Assembly: GCA_023441965.1 (NCBI GenBank)
Contig: JAEZNB010000053.1
Span: forward strand, 10,863-74,862
Length of the DNA: 64,000 nucleotides
Direction of reading: 5' to 3'
Source of the DNA: Bacillota bacterium
Lineage (GTDB): Bacteria; Bacillota; Clostridia; Lachnospirales; Lachnospiraceae
Part shown: positions 58,357 to 64,000 of the stretch, in pieces
Layout: each line of letters starts with the position of its first letter
Numbering within the stretch: position 1 is the first letter of the stretch
Program-made: the position numbers and the translations under genes
Notes under the pieces: model-generated
Seen by the model: the letters and a program-made list of their open reading frames with translations, nothing else
What the model was told of the DNA's origin: nothing
The model's database searches: none

Positions 58357-60549
58357 TTATCGCTTAGGTTTTCCACTGCTGTTGCTACCGGCTCTGCCTT
58401 TTCTGTCTGTTCTTTGTCTGTCTGATCTTTGTTTGTCTGTGTTTTGTCTGCCTGTCATGCTTCTGCCGGAACTGCTTGCCGGTGCCTTGCCATGGCTGGT
58501 TTTTCCGCCACCTATCGCCTTCCTGCCCTCGGTTCTCTTTCCGCCTTCTGCCGTTCTTCGGCTATCTGACCGCTTTCCACCCTCTGCCGACCGATGACTC
58601 TCAGTCCTCTTGGTGCCTTCTGTCGACCATTGACTCTCAGTACGACTATTTCCTCCTGCCGATCTTTTGCCTTCAGACCTCTTGTTACCCTCTGTCGGCC
58701 TTCTGCCTTCGGTCCTGCCTCCGGCATCAGCCCACTTCTTCTCCTTGGATAGGAGTCTTGGGCGCACCAGACACTTCTTCTCAAAGCCGATCAGGTCTGT
58801 CCGGCCTGCTTTGGTCAGGGCTTCCACCACCAGGTTATAGTTCTTGGGATTACGGTACTGGATCAGAGCCCGCTGCATGGCCTTCTCATGGGGTGTTCTC
58901 GGTACATAGACCTCTTCCATCGTATTGGGATCCAGGCCGGTATAATACATACAGGTGGAAATGGTCGAAGGGGTCGGATAAAAGTCCTGCACCTGTTCCG
59001 GCATATAGCCCAGGTCCCTTAGGTATTCTGCCAGCTTTATCGCTTCCGTTAGGGTAGAGCCGGGATGGGAGGAGATCAGGTAAGGAACCACAAATTGATT
59101 CTTACCCAGCTTCTCATTCATCTTCTTGTACTTGGCCTGGAACTCCTCATACACAGCGTTCTCCGGCTTGCCCATCAGGGCCAGTACCTGATCGCTGATA
59201 TGCTCCGGTGCCACCTTGAGCTGGCCGCTGATATGATGCTCACATAGCTCCTTGAAGAAGGTATCCTCCTTATCCTGAAGCAGATAATCATAACGGATGC
59301 CTGACCGGATAAATACCTTTTTCACATTCGGCAGCTTTCTTAGCTTCCGAAGCAGCTGCAGATAATCGGAGTGGTCTACCTTAAGGCTCCGGCAGGGCTT
59401 CGGAAACAGGCATTGCTTATTGACACAGGCCCCCTTCGTCTGCTGCTTCTCACAGGCAGTATGCCGGAAGTTGGCTGTCGGTCCTCCGACATCGTGGATG
59501 TAGCCCTTAAAATCCTTATCCCAGACCAGCTGATTTGCTTCTGCCAGAATGGACTCATGGCTTCTGGTCTGAAGGATCCTTCCCTGATGGAAGGTCAGGG
59601 CGCAGTAATTACAGCCTCCATAACAGCCCCGATTGCTGACCAGACTGAATTTTACCTCCTGTATGGCAGGTATCCCTCCCGCCTCCTCATAGGTCGGATG
59701 ATACTCTCTCCTATAGGGGAGAGCATAAACCCGATCCATTTCCGCCTGAGTCAGAGGCATGGCAGGAGGATTCTGGACTACATACTCCTTCTCGCCGTAA
59801 GGCTCCACCAGGCGTTTGCCCGAATAGGGATCCGTATTGGTGTACTGGAGATAGAAGCTTCTCGCAAATTCTCTCTTACTGCCTGTGATCTCTTGGAAAG
59901 CAGGTAGCTTTACGGCATCGTATACTGACTCCAGGCTGCTTGTCCGATAAACGGTTCCTGCCACATAGGTGATATCCTTAATCGAAAGACCACTGTTCAG
60001 GGCTTCCGCTATTTCGATGATTGCATGCTCACCCATGCCATAGGAGAGGAGATCGGCCTGCGAATCAAGCAGAATGGACCGCTTCACCTTATCGCTCCAG
60101 TAATCGTAGTGTGCCAATCTGCGGAGGCTTGCTTCTATTCCTCCGATGATGATCGGAATATTCTTATACTGCTTTCTGATCAGATTACAATAGACGACAG
60201 TTGCATGATCCGGCCGCAGTCCCATCCTTCCTCCGGGGGAATAGGCATCGGTCTGCCTCCGCTTCTTCGCCACCGAATAATGGTTCACCATGGAGTCCAT
60301 GTTACCTCCGCTGACCAGAAAGCCTAATCTGGGTTCGCCAAGCAGGGCAATACTGTCATCCTTCTTCCAGTCCGGCTGAGCAAGTATGCCCACCTTATAG
60401 CTGTAGCTTTCCAGCAGTCTGCTGATAATTGCCGGACCAAAGGAGGGATGGTCCACATAGGCATCCCCTGTCACAAAGACAAAGTCACATTGTGTCCATC
60501 CCCTCTGTACCATATCATTTTTATTAATAGGTAAAAAATCCTTTATCAT
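58357..60549 (-). CDS. YgiQ-family radical SAM protein with basic repetitive tail
   Basis: 730 residues. The N-terminal YgiQ domain opens MIKDFLPINKNDMVQRGW with GDAYVDHPSFGPAII; the radical SAM cluster motif is RGCYGGCNYCALTFHQGR (CxxxCxxC, near residue 305-312). A third conserved part covers KQCLFPKPCRSLKVDHSDY. The reaction of YgiQ is unknown. Residues about 615-730 are a low-complexity, Arg/Lys/Gly/Ser-rich tail of repeated SEGxKRTEG-like units absent from most family members. It is 17 bases downstream of the FKBP lipoprotein gene and likely cotranscribed. Confidence 0.9.
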   Translation of the reverse strand: MIKDFLPINKNDMVQRGWTQCDFVFVTGDAYVDHPSFGPAIISRLLESYSYKVGILAQPDWKKDDSIALLGEPRLGFLVSGGNMDSMVNHYSVAKKRRQTDAYSPGGRMGLRPDHATVVYCNLIRKQYKNIPIIIGGIEASLRRLAHYDYWSDKVKRSILLDSQADLLSYGMGEHAIIEIAEALNSGLSIKDITYVAGTVYRTSSLESVYDAVKLPAFQEITGSKREFARSFYLQYTNTDPYSGKRLVEPYGEKEYVVQNPPAMPLTQAEMDRVYALPYRREYHPTYEEAGGIPAIQEVKFSLVSNRGCYGGCNYCALTFHQGRILQTRSHESILAEANQLVWDKDFKGYIHDVGGPTANFRHTACEKQQTKGACVNKQCLFPKPCRSLKVDHSDYLQLLRKLRKLPNVKKVFIRSGIRYDYLLQDKEDTFFKELCEHHISGQLKVAPEHISDQVLALMGKPENAVYEEFQAKYKKMNEKLGKNQFVVPYLISSHPGSTLTEAIKLAEYLRDLGYMPEQVQDFYPTPSTISTCMYYTGLDPNTMEEVYVPRTPHEKAMQRALIQYRNPKNYNLVVEALTKAGRTDLIGFEKKCLVRPRLLSKEKKWADAGGRTEGRRPTEGNKRSEGKRSAGGNSRTESQWSTEGTKRTESHRSAEGGKRSDSRRTAEGGKRTEGRKAIGGGKTSHGKAPASSSGRSMTGRQNTDKQRSDRQRTDRKGRAGSNSSGKPKR

Positions 60550-60566
60550 AAAACCTTCTTCTCAAG

Positions 60567-61718
60567 TTATTTCACAATTGCTTCTGCTACAATGAAATCC
60601 AATACCATATCCATATTGATCTCTTCTCTTAGGACTGCCGGATCAGCGATTGACAGAAAATCCTCCACACTCTCATAACCGTATTCTTCGGCTTTGGCTA
60701 AGGCCTTTGCATCATACTCTTCCTCAGACAGCTCCATACCCTCAGCCTTGATGATAGCGTTAATGATCAGATCCCTCTTGGTCATATTTTCAGCGTATCT
60801 GGTCGAATCCTGATCAAACAGCTCCTCGCTTACTCCGGAAGCAGCCAAAAAGCCGGCAAAATCCGTACCATAGGCCATGGCAACATTGCTGTAATAAACC
60901 TTGATGTCATTTTTATAATATGCCAGCAGAGCTGGAGGCAGAGAACTGAACTTAGAGTCTTCTAAGATGCTTTCATATACAGTGCTCTCAATCTCTAATT
61001 GTCTGTCTGCAATCTTTTCCTCCAACAGACTTTCCTCAATACCGGCCTTATATGCTTCTACACTCGCATACTCGGTATTTGATGTTACATATTCCTCTGT
61101 CAGCTCATACTCTTGAATCTTGTTTACGGTAATCTTGAATACGACAGGCTGACCGGCCAGGTCTGCATTACTGTAGTTTTCAGGGAAGGTGATATCCAGA
61201 TCCAGCTTGTCACCGATCTTAGCACCGATTATGCCATCCTCAAAGCCGGGGATAAAGTCTCCCGAACCAATCATCAGATTATAGCCCGAAGCGGTTCCAC
61301 CATCAAATGCAACCCCATCCTTCAGTCCCTCGTAATCAATGTTCACGGTATGACCAAGCCTCACGGTAGGTCCGCTGACCTCTTTCAGCTCAGCACCGCC
61401 ATTTATATCAAGCTCGGTCTGAATCGCAAAGAAGATATCATCCTCTGTCACTTCAGCCGGTGCAACATTGACCTCCACTCCCTTGTACTTTCCTAAGGAA
61501 ATATAATCATCTACATTATACTCCCCTTTCTCCAGATCATTTACCAGGTACTGGGGCTCTGTATCCGCTGTTGTATCACTTCCCTCTGTGTCCTCGGGGC
61601 TTCCTGTTACTGTAGGCGTCGGATTACCCGCCTCCTTTTTATCCTCCTTAGTATTGCAGCCTGCAGCCAACACGAATAAGCTCATACATACTGCCAAAAA
61701 CAATACTCTTTTCTTCAT
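60567..61718 (-). CDS. FKBP/trigger-factor-like peptidyl-prolyl isomerase lipoprotein
   Basis: 383 residues from the ATG at 61718 (MKKRVLFLAVCMSLFVLAAGC), with AAAGGAT 8 bases upstream. The lipobox LAAGC makes Cys21 the acylated residue, so it sits on the outer face of the membrane after a Thr/Asp-rich linker. The FKBP domain spans GHTVNIDYEGLKDGVAFDGG to GIIGAKIGDKLDLDITFPEN, and the C-terminal helical part resembles the trigger factor C domain. It probably helps fold exported proteins. Confidence 0.9.
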   Translation of the reverse strand: MKKRVLFLAVCMSLFVLAAGCNTKEDKKEAGNPTPTVTGSPEDTEGSDTTADTEPQYLVNDLEKGEYNVDDYISLGKYKGVEVNVAPAEVTEDDIFFAIQTELDINGGAELKEVSGPTVRLGHTVNIDYEGLKDGVAFDGGTASGYNLMIGSGDFIPGFEDGIIGAKIGDKLDLDITFPENYSNADLAGQPVVFKITVNKIQEYELTEEYVTSNTEYASVEAYKAGIEESLLEEKIADRQLEIESTVYESILEDSKFSSLPPALLAYYKNDIKVYYSNVAMAYGTDFAGFLAASGVSEELFDQDSTRYAENMTKRDLIINAIIKAEGMELSEEEYDAKALAKAEEYGYESVEDFLSIADPAVLREEINMDMVLDFIVAEAIVK

Positions 61719-62036
61719 TCTGTTATCCTTTCTCATTCCCGCCCGGGCAGCAGTATGCAAGCTCCGAACTCATATTGATTTGCTTCTTTGTTTATATCAC
61801 ATTTTCATTCAAAAAGAAAGCGTAAATGCTTATTTCACAAATATTTCAGATTTAGCTAAGGCTCCCTCTTCCCAACATGGAGCAAAACCTTCGGGGGATG
61901 CTTTCATGAGCGTTATCGGCCTGAACCGGACATAAAAAGTCCCGGACTTCAGCGATGGCTGTCTATACCGCTTAAGCTCCGGGACCGGTATGGCATATGA
62001 ATCAGTCGAACCCCTTATGATTTCCGCCGAAGGGCT
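61719..62036. other. Leader of the FKBP gene and terminator of darA
   Basis: The stretch holds the darA terminator at 61935-61985 and the leader of the lipoprotein gene. No gene is recognised in it. Confidence 0.5.
61935..61985 (-). terminator. Terminator of darA
   Basis: On the minus strand GTCCCGGAG and CTTCCGGGAC-type arms (61978-61985 with 61939-61946) enclose a 31-base loop and are followed by TTTTTATG. Confidence 0.75.
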
Positions 62037-62354
62037 TCAGATTTTTTCGAAGCGGTCTACCTCTGTTACAAATATGGTCGCTCCTCCCACATTGACTACC
62101 ACATTCATTGCCGCATACTCGCCGGGCCCAATCGGATTGGATATAATCTGCTTCCTGGGTCCGCAGGCGTTCTTCACGATTGTAATGACCTCCTCCACCT
62201 TCTCGGCATCCGTTCCGATCATTAAGGTCGTATTCCCTTCCCTTAAGAAGCCTCCGGTGGATGCGAGCTTGGTTACATAGAAGCCCTGTTTATTTAAAGC
62301 CTGTGTGACATCACCGCTATCAATATTGCGCACTATGACATAAATCAGTTTCAT
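62037..62354 (-). CDS. Cyclic-di-AMP receptor PstA/DarA
   Basis: 105 residues. The P-II-like fold shows MKLIYVIVRNIDSGDVTQAL, FYVTKLASTGGFLREGNTTL and GATIFVTEVDRFEKI, which match the YaaQ/DarA family; the TGGF and GxNTTL stretches belong to the c-di-AMP site. The protein senses c-di-AMP, a regulator of potassium and cell-wall balance. It is monocistronic with its own terminator. Confidence 0.9.
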   Translation of the reverse strand: MKLIYVIVRNIDSGDVTQALNKQGFYVTKLASTGGFLREGNTTLMIGTDAEKVEEVITIVKNACGPRKQIISNPIGPGEYAAMNVVVNVGGATIFVTEVDRFEKI

Positions 62355-62540
62355 GGGATCACAACCTTTCTGATTATTCTGTGGATCGTTTCATCCAGCT
62401 TTATTATATAATAAAAAAGCCGAAAAGTAAACGAAACTTCTGATTTCAGCGACAAAGCGACCGCGCGGGACTTCCATATTATGACAAACTGTTCCTGATC
62501 GCGGAGTAACGCTTGATTTTGCTTTAAGAAAAACAGCATA

Positions 62541-62581
62541 AAAACCACCGGTCTTCGGTAGTACCCGGAAACCGGTGGCTT
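62541..62581 (-). terminator. Terminator of ileS
   Basis: On the minus strand GCCACCGGTTTCCGGG and the GACCGGTGGTTTTTATG arm form a hairpin with a T tract, 37 bases after the ileS stop. Confidence 0.88.
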
Positions 62582-62617
62582 TTGATCCGTTTATTTCATA
62601 TCAAGCTATACTTCTGT

Positions 62618-64000
62618 TTACAGCTTCTCCACACCCAAGGTAACCTTCTCGCCGTTCAGCTCCCATTCCTTCGTGAAGCCCTGTGCCTGGTCAAGCAGAA
62701 GCTGATCCGCCATTACCTCTGCTTTGATCTCCTCGGCATTCCGCTCCATGATGGCCTTAACCTTGTCATTGCCGCCCATGGAGACGCGGATATGGTCCAT
62801 TACCTCGAAATCAGCATCCTTACGCATGGTCTGTATCTTACTGATGATTTCACGGACGAAGCCTTCTTCGATCAGTTCTGCGGTCAGATTGGTATCCAGC
62901 ACCACGGTAATGCCATAATTGGAATCCGACACGAACCCTTCTGTCTGTGCGGCTTCAATCAGCAAGTCCTCCTTCTCCAGAGTCACCTCAGTGCCCTCCA
63001 GATCAATTTTCAGCTTGCCTGTAGCATTGATCTCATCCATGGCCAGATTGCCATTCAGCTCTGACAATATGGTACGGATCGCTCCCAGCTGCTTGCCGAA
63101 TTTCGGTCCCAGTGTCTTAAGCTGTGGCTTAAAGCTATAGGAGGTAAAGGCTCTTACATCCTCGGTGAAGACGACCTCCTTGACATTCAATTCCTCGGCA
63201 ACGATACTCTGATAGAACTCGGAAAGCTTGGCATCGGCCTTCACATACATTCTGCCGATCGGCTGACGGTTCTTGATGTTAGCGGCATTCCTGCAGGCAC
63301 GGCCCAGTACAACCACCTCCAGAACCTCCTCCATATTAGCCTCCAGCTCCTTATCGATATATGCCTCTTGATAGGAAGGGAAGCTGCAAAGATGAATGCT
63401 CTTCGGTGCCTCCTTATCAATATTTACCACAAGATTCTGATAGATCTCCTCTGTCATGAAGGGGATGAAGGGGGCAGCCGTCTTACATACCTCAACCAGG
63501 GTCGTATAAAGCGTCATATAGGCATTGATCTTATCCTGAGGCATGCCATTTGCCCAGAAGCGGTCCCTGCTTCTTCTGACATACCAGTTGGAAAGCTCAT
63601 CCACGAAGTCAGCCAGCATTCTGGCACCCTCTGTGATCCGGTAGTTATCCAGATGCTCATCCACGGCCTTGATCAGGGAGTTCAGCTTGGAGAGCAGCCA
63701 CTTATCCATTACGGAAAGCTTATCATATTCCAGCTTATATTTTGTAGCATCGAATTGATCGATATTCGCATAGAGCACGAAGAAGGCATAGGTATTCCAG
63801 AGGGTACCCATGAACTTTCTCTGTCCTTCCGTTACTGCTCCATGGTGGAAGCGGTTGGGCAACCACAGGGCGGAGTTGATATAGAAGTACCAGCGGATCG
63901 CATCTGCTCCGTGCTTCTCCAGGGCATCAAAGGGATCCACTGCATTGCCTTTGGATTTGGACATCTTCTGTCCATTCTCATCCTGAACATGGCCTAATAC
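62618..64000 (-). CDS. ileS: Isoleucyl-tRNA synthetase (C-terminal part)
   Basis: The open frame enters from the right edge and shows 460 codons (VLGHVQDENGQKMSKSKGNA onward). The KMSKS catalytic loop is present near the edge; the Rossmann and editing domains lie outside. The anticodon-binding region (YVRRSRDRFWANG) and the C-terminal DUF5915-type domain (about 150 residues, no zinc finger Cys cluster) indicate the eukaryote-like, longer IleRS type found in many Clostridia. It charges tRNA-Ile. The 5' end, and any T-box leader, are outside the window. Confidence 0.95.
   Translation of the reverse strand, partial: VLGHVQDENGQKMSKSKGNAVDPFDALEKHGADAIRWYFYINSALWLPNRFHHGAVTEGQRKFMGTLWNTYAFFVLYANIDQFDATKYKLEYDKLSVMDKWLLSKLNSLIKAVDEHLDNYRITEGARMLADFVDELSNWYVRRSRDRFWANGMPQDKINAYMTLYTTLVEVCKTAAPFIPFMTEEIYQNLVVNIDKEAPKSIHLCSFPSYQEAYIDKELEANMEEVLEVVVLGRACRNAANIKNRQPIGRMYVKADAKLSEFYQSIVAEELNVKEVVFTEDVRAFTSYSFKPQLKTLGPKFGKQLGAIRTILSELNGNLAMDEINATGKLKIDLEGTEVTLEKEDLLIEAAQTEGFVSDSNYGITVVLDTNLTAELIEEGFVREIISKIQTMRKDADFEVMDHIRVSMGGNDKVKAIMERNAEEIKAEVMADQLLLDQAQGFTKEWELNGEKVTLGVEKL

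Overview
This 64 kb window looks like a chromosomal segment of an anaerobic, spore-lineage Clostridia, most likely Lachnospiraceae. The basis is spoVG, a DnaD/DnaC-type primosome pair, an electron-bifurcating HydABC [FeFe] hydrogenase, reverse rubrerythrin with PerR, a PstA/DarA c-di-AMP receptor, moderate-to-low GC and strong AGGAGG-type ribosome binding sites. No rRNA or tRNA gene was found. The assignment is inference from gene content, not from a database search.

Layout. 1-7.5 kb: a type I-C CRISPR-Cas locus on the minus strand (cas3, then cas5c-cas8c-cas7c-cas4-cas1-cas2, with cas2 cut by the left edge and cas1 broken by a one-base frameshift). Between cas3 and cas5 sits a small plus-strand unit: its own promoter, one shortened I-C repeat, an AT-rich guide and a terminator-like hairpin. 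The first 16 nt of the guide match, next to a TTC PAM, the -10 region of the cas5 operon promoter. It looks like a CRISPR-regulating mini-crRNA (CreR-like). 7.9-11.5 kb: two paralogous exported proteins of unknown role. 11.5-24.2 kb: core genes (spoVG, murC, dnaD-like, dnaC-like, prs, class A PBP, an SbcCD-like YhaN/YhaO pair, an AraC-GGDEF fusion), with a DnaA-box cluster in front of dnaD. 24.6-26.5 kb: MarR-flavodoxin-FMN-binding operon and an orphan holin-like gene.

26.6-38.6 kb is an accessory island: a PAS/AraC regulator, a 1984-residue GLUG-repeat secreted protein, a 42-residue peptide with a lasso-like leader, and a tight operon of HPr-kinase-like, PqqD-like, S24/S26 peptidase, ABC exporter and nucleotidyltransferase genes. 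It resembles a RiPP locus but has no lasso cyclase or B2 protease. 38.7-42.6 kb: a likely preQ1 riboswitch with queT, then a QueG-like iron-sulfur protein and small accessory genes.

42.8-64 kb: asnS, with a 59-bp tandem repeat upstream; a divergent hydrogenase locus (minus-strand PHP, DRTGG, sensory hydrogenase, HATPase and PAS regulators; plus-strand hydC-HATPase-ferredoxin-hydB-hydA); a DUF1874-like small protein; rubrerythrin and perR with matching palindromes; a DEAD-box helicase; YgiQ; an FKBP lipoprotein; DarA/PstA; and the 3' part of ileS, cut by the right edge.
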